Assembly (NCBI RefSeq): GCF_000972385.1
Contig: NZ_JXTE01000060.1
Location: 1 to 57,949, forward strand
Reading direction: 5' to 3'
Length of the DNA stretch: 57,949 nucleotides
Source of the DNA: Streptomyces sp. WM6386
GTDB lineage: Bacteria > Actinomycetota > Actinomycetes > Streptomycetales > Streptomycetaceae
Shown: positions 43,109 to 53,148 of the stretch, one piece after another
Layout: each line of letters begins with the position of its first letter
Position numbering within the stretch: the first letter of the stretch is position 1
Position numbers and translations under genes: made by a program
The notes under the pieces: generated by a model
The model's database searches: none
What the model was told of the DNA's origin: nothing
Seen by the model: only the letters and a program-made list of their open reading frames with translations

Positions 43109-44398
43109 TCATCCTCCTGGTGTGGCCGGTTGCGTGGCTTCCAGGAGTTCGGCGAGTTCTACGAGGTCGGTGCCGGTGAGCCGGGGGAGGGCGCAGCCGG
43201 AGAGGGTGCGGCAGGTGTCCCGCCAGGTGGAGGGGATCGCCTGCCCGCCGCCCAGTGCGCCGGTGAGGGCGCCGGTCAGGGCGGGGGCCGAGTCGGCGAC
43301 CCGGGAGAGGCAGGCCGCCGCCGGTACGGCTTCCGCGATCCGGCCGTTCGCCGCGGTGGCCAGGGCCAGGGCTACCGGGACCGTCTCGGCTGCCGCGATG
43401 CCGTAGCTGTAGACGTGGTCGACGATCTGGTGTTCCAGGAGAGGGATCAGGGCGAAGGCGTTCTCGGCGTCCTGGGCCAGCTTGAGGGCGTGGCGGGCGT
43501 TGCGGCCGATCTCGGTCTCCTCGGGGAGTTCGGTGAGGGCGGCTGTGGTGCAGGTGTGGATGTCGGCGCCGGTGAGGGCGAGGGAGAGGGCTGCGGCCAT
43601 GGCTCGCGCGCCGTGCACGCCGTCGCCGTCCTGGGTGTAGCGGGCGTCGAACTCGGCCAGGTCCGCGGCGAGTCGGGGGTTGCCGGGGTGGGCTGCGGCG
43701 AGGACGCAGGCACGGATGCAGGCCGCGTCGTCGAAGTAGTGGGGATTGTCGTGGCCGGTGGCGGGCGGGCGCAGGCCGGTGGCGAGGTTGCCGAGGCCCG
43801 CTCTCACCGAGATGCGGGCGCGCAGGGGGAGTACGGCGGATTCGATCTCGGGGGCGCGGTCCGCCGCGGCGGCGACCTCGCTGGCGAGGGCGTTCCAGGT
43901 GAGGTCGATCGCGGCTCTTGCGCGGCGTTCTCGGCTGAGGTCGCCCAGGGCGGTGTCGTCGCCGGCTCGGAGGAGGGCCTCCGCGGCGAAGGCCGCCCAT
44001 TCCGCGTCGTCCGAGGGGCCCAGGCGGAGGGGCTCCGGGGGTTGGTTCAGGGCGATGGGGACGGGGAGGGTCGTCGTCGCGTTCTGTTCGGCGAAGGTGT
44101 CGAGTTCGCGGGTCAGGCGGCGGGTCCAGTCGGGCATGCGGGCGGCGCGGTGTCTGGCGGCGGGCCAGCCGGCGGGGTCGCCTGCGGCGAGTCCGAGGAG
44201 GAGGCCTTCGATACGCCGGGGGCCCGTGGCGGGGTCGCTGACGGATGTAGTCGCCCCCGCCGCCCCTACCCGTTCCCGTCCTCCAGGGGCTGCCGCCCCT
44301 TCGACCCCGCCCCCAGGGGGCTCCGCCCCCTGGACCCCCGTCGGCCCTGAAGGGGCCTCGTCCTCAAACGCCGGACGGGCTGAAGGATGTGTGCTCAT
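43109..44398 (-). CDS. ADP-ribosylglycohydrolase-fold protein B, repeat-derived N-terminus
   Basis: 429 residues. The ATG at 44398 overlaps the gene A stop (ATGA). Residues about 5-49 are encoded by dispersed repeat family A and are Gly/Pro/Ala-rich; family similarity begins at RRIEGLLLGLAAGDPAGWPA (61-80). The first metal motif is fairly intact (GDPAG at 73-77), the second is SDDAEWAAF instead of TDDT, and the third is degenerate, SRVADSAPALTGALTGALGG, where others have GRDADT. Two-metal catalysis may therefore be lost, leaving a binding or regulatory protein, or the chemistry may differ. Confidence 0.85.
   Translation of the reverse strand: MSTHPSARPAFEDEAPSGPTGVQGAEPPGGGVEGAAAPGGRERVGAAGATTSVSDPATGPRRIEGLLLGLAAGDPAGWPAARHRAARMPDWTRRLTRELDTFAEQNATTTLPVPIALNQPPEPLRLGPSDDAEWAAFAAEALLRAGDDTALGDLSRERRARAAIDLTWNALASEVAAAADRAPEIESAVLPLRARISVRAGLGNLATGLRPPATGHDNPHYFDDAACIRACVLAAAHPGNPRLAADLAEFDARYTQDGDGVHGARAMAAALSLALTGADIHTCTTAALTELPEETEIGRNARHALKLAQDAENAFALIPLLEHQIVDHVYSYGIAAAETVPVALALATAANGRIAEAVPAAACLSRVADSAPALTGALTGALGGGQAIPSTWRDTCRTLSGCALPRLTGTDLVELAELLEATQPATPGG
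44251..44384. repeat. dispersed repeat family A, copy 2, inside a coding region
   Basis: Same block order as 15814-15935: CCCCCGCCGCCCCTACCCGT, then hairpin-forming GGGGCTCCGCCCC, then CTCGTCCTCAAACGCCGGAC and GGGCTGAAG. It lies just after the start codon of hydrolase-fold gene B, is read in frame and interrupts nothing downstream. Confidence 0.8.
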
Positions 44399-45486
44399 CG
44401 GGTCGCCCCCGGCTCGTCGTCCGCCGCCAGCGTGAACGCCGTCGGGTCCGGGGGCGGCCAGGGGGTCTCGGGTGCGGGAGCCGTGCCTCGTACCGTCTCC
44501 GTCAGGCGGTCCGCCACGTCCAGTACGTGATGGCCCGCCATCGCCGGGAGGCAGCTGCCCCTCGCCGGGCCGATCGCCGCTGCCCAGTCAGCCGGGATCG
44601 AGGACACGCCCTTCGTCGCGCCGGCCAGGGCCCCGGCCACCGCTGCTGTCGTGTCCGCGTCCCTGCCCATGTTCACCGCGGTCAGGACCGCGTCCACGAA
44701 GTCGCCGTCGGCTGCCGCGTACGCGCCGAAGGCCAGGGCGACCGCCTCGGGGGCCAGGTCGGTCCAGGGGTAGCCGCCGATCACCACGGCCGAGCGGACC
44801 GCGCGTTCGCCCCGGTGGGCCACCGCCACCGCTCGGCGCAACGACCTCGCCGTCCAGGAGTCGTCCGGGACCACGGCCAGCGCCGAAGCCACCACCGCGA
44901 TCGTGGGGGCGCCCGCCATCGCCGCCGCCACGCCCGCCGCGACCGCCTGGCCGCCGTAGATGCCCTCGCCCTCGTGGCTCACCGAGCCGTCGATCGCCAC
45001 CAGCCGTGCCGCCTCCGCCGGGCGCCCCGCCGCGAAGACGCCGAAGGGGGCCGCCCTCATGGCCAGTCCGTCGCTCCAGGCGTGGCGGTGCTGGGCCGAG
45101 ATGGGCGCTGCCAGACCCCTGCGGAGGTTCTCCAGGGTGCCGCGTTCGCTGAAACCGGCGCCCCGGAAGGGGCCCTCGTCCCGGTCCGCGATCCATTCGT
45201 GCCACGCCGCCTCCACATGGGACGGCGTCAGCGCCGAGCCGTGGCGGGCCAGGAGCAGCCCCGAGAAGATCGCGTACTCCGTGTCGTCCGTGCCCGCCGG
45301 GGTCTTGGCCACGTATCCCGTGATGCGGCCCCAGCGGGCCCGGATCTCCGAGGGCTTCATGTTCTCCGCCGGGGCGCCCAGGGCGTCGCCCACGGCCAGG
45401 CCCAGCAGGGCGCCGCGTCCCCGCTCGCGGAGTCCGGCGGCGTCCCCGGGCGCCGGGACCGAGGGAATGCAGGCGATGGATGCCAT
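44395..45486 (-). CDS. ADP-ribosylglycohydrolase-fold protein A
   Basis: 363 residues, first gene of the seven-gene unit. Canonical motifs: GLAVGDALGAPAENM (GDALG at 33-37), AGTDDTEYAIF (TDDTE at 66-70) and NMGRDADTTAAVAGALAGA near residue 270. It should be a two-magnesium ribosyl hydrolase by homology. AGGAG lies about 9 bases before the ATG but within a small hairpin (GCCTCT / AGAGGC, 45492-45508), which could temper initiation. The promoter must lie in the 270-base gap shared with the divergent VIT1-type gene. Confidence 0.92.
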   Translation of the reverse strand: MASIACIPSVPAPGDAAGLRERGRGALLGLAVGDALGAPAENMKPSEIRARWGRITGYVAKTPAGTDDTEYAIFSGLLLARHGSALTPSHVEAAWHEWIADRDEGPFRGAGFSERGTLENLRRGLAAPISAQHRHAWSDGLAMRAAPFGVFAAGRPAEAARLVAIDGSVSHEGEGIYGGQAVAAGVAAAMAGAPTIAVVASALAVVPDDSWTARSLRRAVAVAHRGERAVRSAVVIGGYPWTDLAPEAVALAFGAYAAADGDFVDAVLTAVNMGRDADTTAAVAGALAGATKGVSSIPADWAAAIGPARGSCLPAMAGHHVLDVADRLTETVRGTAPAPETPWPPPDPTAFTLAADDEPGATR

Positions 45487-45638
45487 ACGCGGCCTCTCCT
45501 ACAGAGGCTCCGCACAGGGCGCGGGGCCTTTGCAGATGTGTCCCACCGGCACACGTCACCAGAGCGTCAGGGGGCCCAGCGTCACCCGGTCGACATCTGA
45601 GCGGCCATGCGATCGTATGCGCATTCGACGGTAAAGCC

Positions 45639-45657
45639 GCAGGTTAGCCCAGCCTTT
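45639..45657. promoter_or_regulatory. weak iron-box-like site
   Basis: GCAGGTTAGCCCAGCCTTT keeps AGGTTAG and CCT of the DmdR/IdeR consensus, about 11 of 19 positions. It lies between the divergent hydrolase unit and the VIT1-type gene. Confidence 0.3.
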
Positions 45658-45723
45658 CCTTGGTGGCGGGCGGGAATTCCAGCACATAGAGTCTCGTTGT
45701 CAATAATTAGAATCAGTCCAAAC

Positions 45724-45742
45724 TTAGCTTTGGCTCAGCTTA
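45724..45742. promoter_or_regulatory. iron-box-like site before the VIT1-type gene
   Basis: TTAGCTTTGGCTCAGCTTA matches the DmdR1 consensus as I recall it (TTAGGTTAGGCTCACCTAA) at 15 of 19 positions. It lies 14 bases before the ATG. A TTGTCA (45697-45702) upstream could be the -35, so the box would overlap the -10/start region. Confidence 0.5.
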
Positions 45743-45756
45743 CTGGGGGACCCCGC

Positions 45757-46488
45757 ATGGCCATCATCGAGACCGAGGCGCCGCTGCACGAGGCGCACCG
45801 TGACAACCACACGCACCGGGATGTGAACGGGGGGTGGCTGCGGCCCGCCGTCTTCGGGGCGATGGACGGACTCGTCTCGAACCTCGCCCTCATGACCGGC
45901 GTCGCCGGTGGGGCCGTCGGGCAGCAGGCCATCGTGCTGACGGGCCTTGCCGGGCTCGCCGCCGGCGCCTTCTCCATGGCCGCCGGTGAGTACACCTCCG
46001 TCGCCTCGCAGCGCGAGCTCGTCGAGGCCGAGCTGGATGTCGAGCGGCGCGAGCTCCGCAAGCATCCGCAGGACGAAGAGGCCGAACTCGCGGCTCTCTA
46101 CGAGGCCCGGGGCGTCGAGCCCTTGCTCTCCCGTGAGGTGGCCAGGCAGCTGTCGCGGGATCCCGAGCAGGCCCTGGAGATACACGCGCGCGAGGAGCTC
46201 GGGATCGACCCCGGGGATCTGCCGTCGCCGCTCGTCGCCGCCGTGTCGTCATTCGGCGCGTTCGCGCTGGGGGCCCTGCTTCCCGTACTGCCTTATCTGC
46301 TCGGCGCGACCACGCTGTGGCCCGCCCTGCTGCTCGCGCTGGTCGGGCTCTTCGCCTGCGGTGCCGTTGTGGCCAAGGTGACCGCGCGGAGCTGGTGGTT
46401 CAGCGGACTGCGACAGCTCGTCCTCGGTGGTGCCGCGGCGGGTGTGACATACGCCCTGGGCAGTTTGTTCGGAACGGCCGTAGGATAG
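45757..46488 (+). CDS. VIT1/CCC1-family iron/manganese transporter
   Basis: 243 residues. The family moves Fe2+ or Mn2+ out of the cytosol by proton exchange. Parts in order: a His-rich start (HEAHRDNHTHRDVNGGW), the first span pair with FGAMDGLVSNLALMTGVAGG and AGAFSMAAGEYTSVASQRE (metal-path Asp, Met and Glu), a cytoplasmic metal-binding helix domain rich in Glu (about 88-160), then three spans ending GVTYALGSLFGTAVG. GGGGGA precedes the ATG at 45757. The iron-box-like site in its promoter fits iron control. It diverges from the hydrolase unit. Confidence 0.93.
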   Translation: MAIIETEAPLHEAHRDNHTHRDVNGGWLRPAVFGAMDGLVSNLALMTGVAGGAVGQQAIVLTGLAGLAAGAFSMAAGEYTSVASQRELVEAELDVERRELRKHPQDEEAELAALYEARGVEPLLSREVARQLSRDPEQALEIHAREELGIDPGDLPSPLVAAVSSFGAFALGALLPVLPYLLGATTLWPALLLALVGLFACGAVVAKVTARSWWFSGLRQLVLGGAAAGVTYALGSLFGTAVG

Positions 46489-46498
46489 GTCGACTGGA

Positions 46499-46522
46499 AC
46501 TTATGCGTTGGGCCGCATAAGT
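46499..46522 (+). terminator. hairpin after the VIT1-type gene
   Basis: 9-base perfect stem ACTTATGCG / CGCATAAGT with a 6-base loop, 10 bases after the stop. It is AT-richer than the other terminators. Confidence 0.55.
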
Positions 46523-46859
46523 AGCCGTTACTCACTGGTTTCGAATGCTTAACCACTGGGCATGAGCCGTAAGCGCTGTGGGCAATGACGCCTGCCGCGC
46601 ATCCGCGAGGTGGGCGACGCCGCTCCCCTCGCCCCCTGGGCCGATGGACACTGATCTGTCCTGTTCGGTCCCACATACTTCAAGCCACGTCCGCGACACC
46701 CGCTTCGCGAGCTCGTGGCGTCCGCATGTTGGAACGGGGTATCCGGTTCCCGAGATCCGCTCCATCATGTAACCTGCACGAAATTTTGCGCACACGCAGA
46801 GGGCCAACGTCGTCCCTCGGCACGCAGATATGCCACTTGAGACGACGACGGGAGAGCCG
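46523..46859 (+). promoter_or_regulatory. gltB upstream region
   Basis: The gene-free stretch between the VIT1-type gene and gltB. It is less GC-rich than its surroundings. A possible promoter is TTCCCG (46747-46752) and TAACCT (46770-46775) with 17-base spacing, predicting a leader of roughly 75 bases. A GGGAGA ribosome-binding site lies 6 bases before the ATG at 46860. I see no riboswitch fold or convincing nitrogen-regulator box. Confidence 0.4.
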
Positions 46860-49800
46860 ATGCGTACGCCGCGCCAGCCGTCCCAGCACTCCGCGAATGG
46901 CCAGAAGTGGTCCTTCATGGATGCTCGCCCTGCTGCGCAGGGTATGTACGACCCCCGCAACGAAAAGGACGCCTGTGGCGTCGGTTTCGTGGCCACCCTC
47001 ACCGGCGAGGCGAGCCATGCGCTGGTCGAGCAGGCGCTGACCGTTCTGCGCAACCTGGAGCACCGCGGTGCCACCGGCTCCGAGCCCGACTCGGGTGACG
47101 GCGCGGGCATCCTGACCCAGGTCCCGGACGCGTTCTTCCGCGAGGTGGCCGAATTCGAGCTGCCCGAGGCCGGTGCGTACGCCGTCGGTATCGCCTTCCT
47201 GCCGGAGGACGGCACCGAGGACGCCACCGCGCAGATCGACGCCATCGCCGCCGAAGAGGGACTCACCGTCCTCGGCTGGCGCGAGGTCCCGGTCGCACCC
47301 GGGCTCCTCGGCGCCACCGCGCGTTCGACGATGCCCGCCTTCCGCCAGCTCTTCGTCGCCGACGGCACCAGCAGCGGCATCGACCTCGACCGCAAGGCGT
47401 TCGTGCTGCGCAAGCGCGCCGAGCGCGAGGTCGACGTCTACTTCCCGTCGCTCTCCGCGCGCACCATCGTCTACAAGGGCATGCTGACCACCGGCCAGCT
47501 CGAGCCCTTCTTCCCGGACCTGTCCGACCGCCGCTTCGCCTCGGCCGTCGCCCTCGTCCACTCGCGCTTCTCCACGAACACCTTCCCGTCGTGGCCCCTC
47601 GCGCACCCGTACCGCTTCGTCGCGCACAACGGTGAGATCAACACCGTCAAGGGCAACCGCAACTGGATGGTCGCCCGCGAGTCGCAGCTCGTCTCCAGCC
47701 TGTTCGGCAACGACGACAAGGCCCTCGAGCGCGTCTTCCCGGTGTGTACGCCGGACGCCTCCGACTCGGCGTCCTTCGACGAGGTGCTCGAACTGCTCCA
47801 CCTCGGTGGGCGTTCGCTGCCGCACTCCGTGCTGATGATGATCCCGGAGGCGTGGGAGAACCACGACTCCATGGACCCGGCCCGGCGCGCGTTCTACCAG
47901 TTCCACTCCACGATGATGGAGCCCTGGGACGGCCCGGCCTGTGTCACCTTCACCGACGGCGTCCAGGTCGGCGCGGTGCTCGACCGCAACGGCCTGCGCC
48001 CCGGCCGCTACTGGGTCACCGACGACGGCCTCGTCGTCCTCGGCTCCGAGGTCGGCGTCCTGGACATCGACCCCGCCAAGGTCGTCCGAAAGGGCCGCCT
48101 CCAGCCCGGCAGGATGTTCCTCGTCGACACCGCCGAGCACCGCATCATCGAGGACGACGAGATCAAGGCGCAGCTCGCCGCCGAGGCCCCCTACGCGGAG
48201 TGGCTGGAGGCCGGCGAGATCGAGCTCTCCGACCTGCCCGAGCGCGAGCACATCGTGCACACCCACGCCTCGGTCACCCGCCGCCAGCAGACCTTCGGTT
48301 ACACCGAGGAAGAGCTGCGCATCATCCTCGCGCCGATGGCCAAGACCGCCGGCGAGCCGCTCGGTTCGATGGGCACGGACTCGCCGATCGCCGCGCTGAG
48401 CGAGCGCCCGCGTCTCCTCTTCGACTACTTCACCCAGCTGTTCGCGCAGGTCACCAACCCGCCGCTGGACGCCATCCGCGAGGAGCTCGTCACCTCGCTG
48501 CGTTCCTCGCTGGGCCCGCAGGGCAACCTGCTGGAGCCGACCGCCGCGTCCTGCCGGACCGTCACCCTGCCCTTCCCGGTCATCGACAACGACGAGCTGG
48601 CCAAGCTCATACACATCAACGCCGACGGCGACATGCCCGGCATGAAGGCCGCGACGCTCTCCGGCCTCTACCGCGTCTCCGGCGGCGGCGACTCCCTCGC
48701 CGCACGCATCGACGAGATCTGCGCCGAGGCCGACGCCGCCATCGACAACGGCGCCCGACTGATCGTCCTGTCGGACCGGCACTCCGACGCCGAGCACGCG
48801 CCGATCCCGTCGCTGCTGCTCACCGCGGCCGTCCACCACCACCTCATCCGCACCAAGCAGCGCACCGAGGTGGGCCTGCTGGTCGAGGCCGGCGACGTCC
48901 GCGAGGTCCACCACGTCGCCCTGCTCATCGGCTTCGGCGCCGCGGCGGTCAACCCGTACCTGGCCATGGAGTCCGTCGAGGACCTGCTGCGCGCGGGCAC
49001 CTTCCTCGACGGCCTGGAGCCCGAGCAGGCGATCCGCAACCTGATCTACGCGCTGGGCAAGGGCGTTCTGAAGGTCATGTCCAAGATGGGCATCTCGACC
49101 GTCGCCTCCTACCGCGGCGCCCAGGTCTTCGAGGCCGTCGGTCTCGACACCGCCTTCGTCGAGAAGTACTTCAACGGCACGGCCACCAAGATCGGCGGCG
49201 TCGGCATCGACGTCATCGCCAAGGAGGTCGCCGCCCGGCACGCCAAGGCGTACCCGGCGTCCGGCATCGCGCCGGCCCACCGCGCCCTGGACATAGGCGG
49301 CGAGTACCAGTGGCGCCGCGAGGGCGAGCCGCACCTGTTCGACCCGGAGACGGTCTTCCGCCTCCAGCACTCGACGCGCACCAACCGCTACGACATCTTC
49401 AAGAAGTACACGGACCGCGTGAACGAGCAGTCCGAGCGGCTGATGACCCTCCGTGGACTCTTCGGCTTCAAGTCGGACCGCCCCTCGATCTCCGTCGACG
49501 AGGTCGAGCCGGTCTCCGAGATCGTCAAGCGCTTCTCCACCGGCGCCATGTCGTACGGCTCCATCTCCAAGGAGGCGCACGAGACCCTCGCCATCGCCAT
49601 GAACCAGTTGGGCGGCAAGTCCAACACCGGTGAGGGCGGCGAGGACGCGGACCGGCTGTACGACCCGGCACGGCGGTCCAGCATCAAGCAGGTCGCCTCC
49701 GGCCGCTTCGGTGTGACCTCCGAGTACCTGGTCAACGCGGACGACATCCAGATCAAGATGGCCCAGGGCGCCAAGCCCGGCGAGGGCGGCCAGCTGCCCG

Positions 49801-51458
49801 GCCACAAGGTCTACCCGTGGGTCGCCAAGACGCGTCACTCGACGCCGGGCGTGGGCCTCATCTCCCCGCCGCCGCACCACGACATCTACTCCATCGAGGA
49901 CCTGGCCCAGCTGATCCACGACCTGAAGAACGCGAACCCGCAGGCGCGGATTCACGTGAAGCTGGTCTCCGAGGTCGGCGTCGGCACGGTCGCCGCGGGT
50001 GTCTCCAAGGCGCATGCGGACGTCGTCCTCATCTCGGGTCACGACGGCGGTACGGGCGCGTCGCCGCTGACGTCCCTCAAGCACGCCGGTGGTCCCTGGG
50101 AGCTGGGCCTTGCCGAGACCCAGCAGACGCTGCTGCTCAACGGCCTGCGCGACCGCATCGTCGTCCAGACCGACGGCCAGCTCAAGACCGGCCGTGACGT
50201 CGTCATCGCCGCGCTGCTCGGTGCCGAGGAGTTCGGTTTCGCGACCGCGCCGCTCGTCGTCTCCGGCTGCGTCATGATGCGCGTCTGCCACCTGGACACC
50301 TGCCCGGTCGGCATCGCCACCCAGAACCCGACGCTGCGCGACCGGTTCACGGGCAAGGCCGAGTACGTCGTGAACTTCTTCCAGTTCATCGCCGAAGAGG
50401 TCCGCGAGATCCTCGCCGAGCTGGGCTTCCGCACCATCGAGGAGGCCGTCGGCCACGCCGAGACCCTCGACGTGACCCGCGCGGTCAACCACTGGAAGGC
50501 GCAGGGCCTCGACCTGGCTCCGCTCTTCTACGTGCCCGAGCTGCCCGAGGGCTCCGCTCTGCACCAGGTGATCGAGCAGGACCACGGCCTGGAGAAGGCG
50601 CTCGACAACGAGCTCATCAAGCTCGCCGCCGACGCCCTGGCCGCGTCCAGCGCCACCGACGCCCAGCCGGTGCGCGCCCAGGTCGCCATCCGCAACATCA
50701 ACCGCACGGTCGGCACCATGCTCGGCCACGAGGTGACGAAGAAGTTCGGCGGTGCGGGCCTGCCCGAGGACACCATCGACATCACCTTCACCGGGTCCGC
50801 GGGCCAGTCCTTCGGTGCCTTCCTGCCGCGCGGTGTCACGCTGCGCCTGGAGGGCGACGCCAACGACTACGTCGGCAAGGGCCTCTCCGGCGGCCGGGTC
50901 GTCGTCCGCCCGGACCGGGGCGCCGACCACCTCGCCGAGTTCTCGACGATCGCGGGCAACACGATCGCCTACGGCGCGACCGGCGGCGAGCTGTTCCTGC
51001 GCGGCCGTACCGGTGAGCGCTTCTGCGTCCGCAACTCCGGTGCGCTGGTGGTCTCGGAGGGCGTGGGCGACCACGGCTGCGAGTACATGACCGGCGGTCA
51101 CGCGGTGGTCCTGGGCGAGACGGGCCGTAACTTCGCGGCCGGTATGTCCGGTGGTGTCGCGTACGTCATCGACCTGGACCGCGACAACGTCAACGCCGGC
51201 AACGTGAGCGCCGTAGAGGCGCTGGACGAGGCCGACAAGCAGTGGCTGCACGACGTGGTGCGCCGCCACGCCGAGGAGACGGGGTCCACGGTCGCCGAGA
51301 AGCTGCTCGTCGACTGGGAGACGTCCGTGGAGCGCTTCAGCAAGATCATCCCCAGCACGTACAAGGCAGTGCTCGCCGCCAAGGCCGCCGCCGAGCAGGC
51401 CGGTCTCTCCGAGACCGAGATCACCGAGAAGATGATGGAGGCGGCGATCAATGGCTGA
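46860..51458 (+). CDS. gltB: glutamate synthase large subunit
   Basis: NADPH-dependent GOGAT alpha subunit: glutamine plus 2-oxoglutarate gives two glutamates. 1532 residues. Order: a propeptide of 38 residues, then Cys39 (DACGVGF) as N-terminal glutaminase nucleophile after processing; the central domain; the FMN-binding synthase domain ([34 protein letters not shown]); the 3Fe-4S cysteines Cys1137, Cys1143 and Cys1148 in [16 protein letters not shown]; and the C-terminal GXGXG beta-helix ([12 protein letters not shown] region). The ATG at 46860 is chosen for its ribosome-binding site; the ATG at 46830 lacks one. Overlaps gltD by 8 bases. Confidence 0.96.
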   Translation: MRTPRQPSQHSANGQKWSFMDARPAAQGMYDPRNEKDACGVGFVATLTGEASHALVEQALTVLRNLEHRGATGSEPDSGDGAGILTQVPDAFFREVAEFELPEAGAYAVGIAFLPEDGTEDATAQIDAIAAEEGLTVLGWREVPVAPGLLGATARSTMPAFRQLFVADGTSSGIDLDRKAFVLRKRAEREVDVYFPSLSARTIVYKGMLTTGQLEPFFPDLSDRRFASAVALVHSRFSTNTFPSWPLAHPYRFVAHNGEINTVKGNRNWMVARESQLVSSLFGNDDKALERVFPVCTPDASDSASFDEVLELLHLGGRSLPHSVLMMIPEAWENHDSMDPARRAFYQFHSTMMEPWDGPACVTFTDGVQVGAVLDRNGLRPGRYWVTDDGLVVLGSEVGVLDIDPAKVVRKGRLQPGRMFLVDTAEHRIIEDDEIKAQLAAEAPYAEWLEAGEIELSDLPEREHIVHTHASVTRRQQTFGYTEEELRIILAPMAKTAGEPLGSMGTDSPIAALSERPRLLFDYFTQLFAQVTNPPLDAIREELVTSLRSSLGPQGNLLEPTAASCRTVTLPFPVIDNDELAKLIHINADGDMPGMKAATLSGLYRVSGGGDSLAARIDEICAEADAAIDNGARLIVLSDRHSDAEHAPIPSLLLTAAVHHHLIRTKQRTEVGLLVEAGDVREVHHVALLIGFGAAAVNPYLAMESVEDLLRAGTFLDGLEPEQAIRNLIYALGKGVLKVMSKMGISTVASYRGAQVFEAVGLDTAFVEKYFNGTATKIGGVGIDVIAKEVAARHAKAYPASGIAPAHRALDIGGEYQWRREGEPHLFDPETVFRLQHSTRTNRYDIFKKYTDRVNEQSERLMTLRGLFGFKSDRPSISVDEVEPVSEIVKRFSTGAMSYGSISKEAHETLAIAMNQLGGKSNTGEGGEDADRLYDPARRSSIKQVASGRFGVTSEYLVNADDIQIKMAQGAKPGEGGQLPGHKVYPWVAKTRHSTPGVGLISPPPHHDIYSIEDLAQLIHDLKNANPQARIHVKLVSEVGVGTVAAGVSKAHADVVLISGHDGGTGASPLTSLKHAGGPWELGLAETQQTLLLNGLRDRIVVQTDGQLKTGRDVVIAALLGAEEFGFATAPLVVSGCVMMRVCHLDTCPVGIATQNPTLRDRFTGKAEYVVNFFQFIAEEVREILAELGFRTIEEAVGHAETLDVTRAVNHWKAQGLDLAPLFYVPELPEGSALHQVIEQDHGLEKALDNELIKLAADALAASSATDAQPVRAQVAIRNINRTVGTMLGHEVTKKFGGAGLPEDTIDITFTGSAGQSFGAFLPRGVTLRLEGDANDYVGKGLSGGRVVVRPDRGADHLAEFSTIAGNTIAYGATGGELFLRGRTGERFCVRNSGALVVSEGVGDHGCEYMTGGHAVVLGETGRNFAAGMSGGVAYVIDLDRDNVNAGNVSAVEALDEADKQWLHDVVRRHAEETGSTVAEKLLVDWETSVERFSKIIPSTYKAVLAAKAAAEQAGLSETEITEKMMEAAING

Positions 51459-52911
51459 CCCGAAGGGCTTCCTGAACCACGGCCGTGAGGTCGCCAAGTC
51501 CCGCCCCGTCGACGTACGCCTGAAGGACTGGAACGAGGTCTACGTCGCCGGCTCCCTGCTGCCGATCATCAGCAAGCAGGCCAGCCGCTGCATGGACTGC
51601 GGTATCCCGTTCTGTCACAACGGCTGTCCGCTGGGGAACCTCATCCCCGAGTGGAACGACTACGCCTATCGCGAGGACTGGGCGGCCGCGAGCGAGCGTC
51701 TGCACGCGACCAACAACTTCCCGGAGTTCACCGGTCGCCTCTGCCCGGCCCCCTGCGAGTCGGCGTGTGTGCTCGGCATCAACCAGCCGGCCGTGACCAT
51801 CAAGAACGTCGAGGTCTCGATCATCGACAAGGCGTGGGACAGCGGTGACGTCGAGCCGCAGGCCCCCGAGCGGCTGTCGGGCAAGACCGTCGCGGTGATC
51901 GGCTCGGGCCCGGCGGGCCTGGCCGCCGCCCAGCAGCTCACGCGGGCCGGCCACACCGTCGCCGTCTACGAGCGCGCCGACCGCGTCGGCGGCCTGCTGC
52001 GCTACGGGATCCCCGAGTTCAAGATGGAGAAGCGGCACATCAACCGCCGTATCGAGCAGATGCGCGCGGAGGGCACCCGCTTCCGTACCGGTATCGAGAT
52101 CGGCCGCGACCTCAAGGCGACCGACCTGCGCAAGCGGTACGACGCCGTCGTCATCGCCGCCGGTGCGACGACCGCCCGTGACCTCCCGGTCCCCGGCCGC
52201 GAGCTCAAGGGCGTCTACCAGGCGATGGAGTACCTGCCCCTGGCCAACAAGGTGCAGGAGGGCGACTTCGTGGCGCCCCCCATCACCGCCGAGGGCAAGC
52301 ACGTCGTGGTCATCGGCGGTGGCGACACCGGCGCCGACTGCGTGGGCACCGCCCACCGCCAGGGCGCGGCCTCCGTCACGCAGCTGGAGATCATGCCTCG
52401 CCCCGGCGAGGACCGGGCGCCGAACCAGCCGTGGCCGACCTTCCCGATGCTCTACAAGGTCACGTCCGCGCACGAGGAGGGCGGCGAGCGGGTCTACTCC
52501 GTCTCCACCACCCACTTCGAGGGCGACGAGGACGGCAACGTCCAGTGGCTTCACCTCAGCGAGGTCGAGTTCATCGACGGCAAGCTGACCTCGAAGCCGG
52601 GCACGGAGCGCAAGATCCCCGCCCAGCTGGTCACTCTCGCGATGGGCTTCACCGGCACCGACCGGGAGAACGGTCTGGTCGAGCAGTTCGGCCTGGAGCT
52701 CGACGAGCGCGGCAACATCGCCCGCGACGCCGACTTCCAGACCAACGTCCCCGGTGTGTACGTCGCCGGTGACGCGGGCCGCGGCCAGTCCCTCATCGTG
52801 TGGGCGATCGCGGAGGGCCGCTCGGCCGCCCGCGGCGTCGACCGCTTCCTGACCGGTGTCAGCGAACTGCCGGCCCCGATCCGTCCGACGGACCGTTCCC
52901 TGATGGTCTGA
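51451..52911 (+). CDS. gltD: glutamate synthase small subunit
   Basis: FAD/NADPH-binding beta subunit that passes electrons to GltB. 486 residues. The N-terminal iron-sulfur region has Cys47, 50, 55 and 59 ([17 protein letters not shown]) and Cys98, 102 and 106 (CPAPCESAC). The FAD motif is [13 protein letters not shown] near 150-162, and the NADPH motif is [12 protein letters not shown] near 285-296. [19 protein letters not shown] at the C-terminus is the second FAD contact. The ATG overlaps the gltB 3' end by 8 bases, so the two subunits are translationally coupled. Confidence 0.97.
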   Translation: MADPKGFLNHGREVAKSRPVDVRLKDWNEVYVAGSLLPIISKQASRCMDCGIPFCHNGCPLGNLIPEWNDYAYREDWAAASERLHATNNFPEFTGRLCPAPCESACVLGINQPAVTIKNVEVSIIDKAWDSGDVEPQAPERLSGKTVAVIGSGPAGLAAAQQLTRAGHTVAVYERADRVGGLLRYGIPEFKMEKRHINRRIEQMRAEGTRFRTGIEIGRDLKATDLRKRYDAVVIAAGATTARDLPVPGRELKGVYQAMEYLPLANKVQEGDFVAPPITAEGKHVVVIGGGDTGADCVGTAHRQGAASVTQLEIMPRPGEDRAPNQPWPTFPMLYKVTSAHEEGGERVYSVSTTHFEGDEDGNVQWLHLSEVEFIDGKLTSKPGTERKIPAQLVTLAMGFTGTDRENGLVEQFGLELDERGNIARDADFQTNVPGVYVAGDAGRGQSLIVWAIAEGRSAARGVDRFLTGVSELPAPIRPTDRSLMV

Positions 52912-52973
52912 CGGTTCGTCAAAAAGCCTTAACCGGCTCATAGAACGTCCCGTACAAAGGCGTGCGGAACACT

Positions 52974-53023
52974 GACGGCGCCTGCCCTCCCAGTCCCCGA
53001 CCGGACGGAAGGCAGGCGCCGTC
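52974..53023 (+). terminator. gltBD terminator
   Basis: 13-base perfect stem GACGGCGCCTGCC / GGCAGGCGCCGTC with a 24-base loop that can itself pair, 62 bases after the gltD stop. Confidence 0.75.
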
Positions 53024-53029
53024 GCATGC

Positions 53030-53131
53030 TCAGGAAGCGTCGAGCCCCTCGAACTCCACGGTGGCGTCCTCGGCGCAGGCGCCCACCCGGCCCTGGAGAT
53101 GGGGGCGTTCGGCGTCGGTGAAGCTGGTAAG
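53030..53131 (-). pseudogene. possible gene remnant, 33 codons without a start
   Basis: An open frame reads LTSFTDAERPHLQGRVGACA and ends VEFEGLDAS before a TGA. It has protein-like composition and lies just past the chitosanase stop, where AGGAGG (plus-strand 53145-53150) overlaps that stop. No ATG, GTG or TTG follows the AGGAGG in frame. It may be a decayed small gene or an ordinary spacer. Confidence 0.25.
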
Positions 53132-53148
53132 TCCCCGAGGGGGGCCTC

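Noticed and set aside
46523..46859. Riboswitch or glutamine-responsive RNA in the gltB upstream region
   Set aside because: No recognisable conserved core or multi-stem fold was found by eye; only a weak promoter candidate is supported.
46680..51497. A 1605-codon open frame antisense to gltB, and a similar 1198-codon frame antisense to dnaE (7847-11443)
   Set aside because: Very GC-rich genes leave long open frames on the other strand. These frames have the Val/Leu/Gly/Arg/Asp-heavy composition of mirrored codons and no family motifs.
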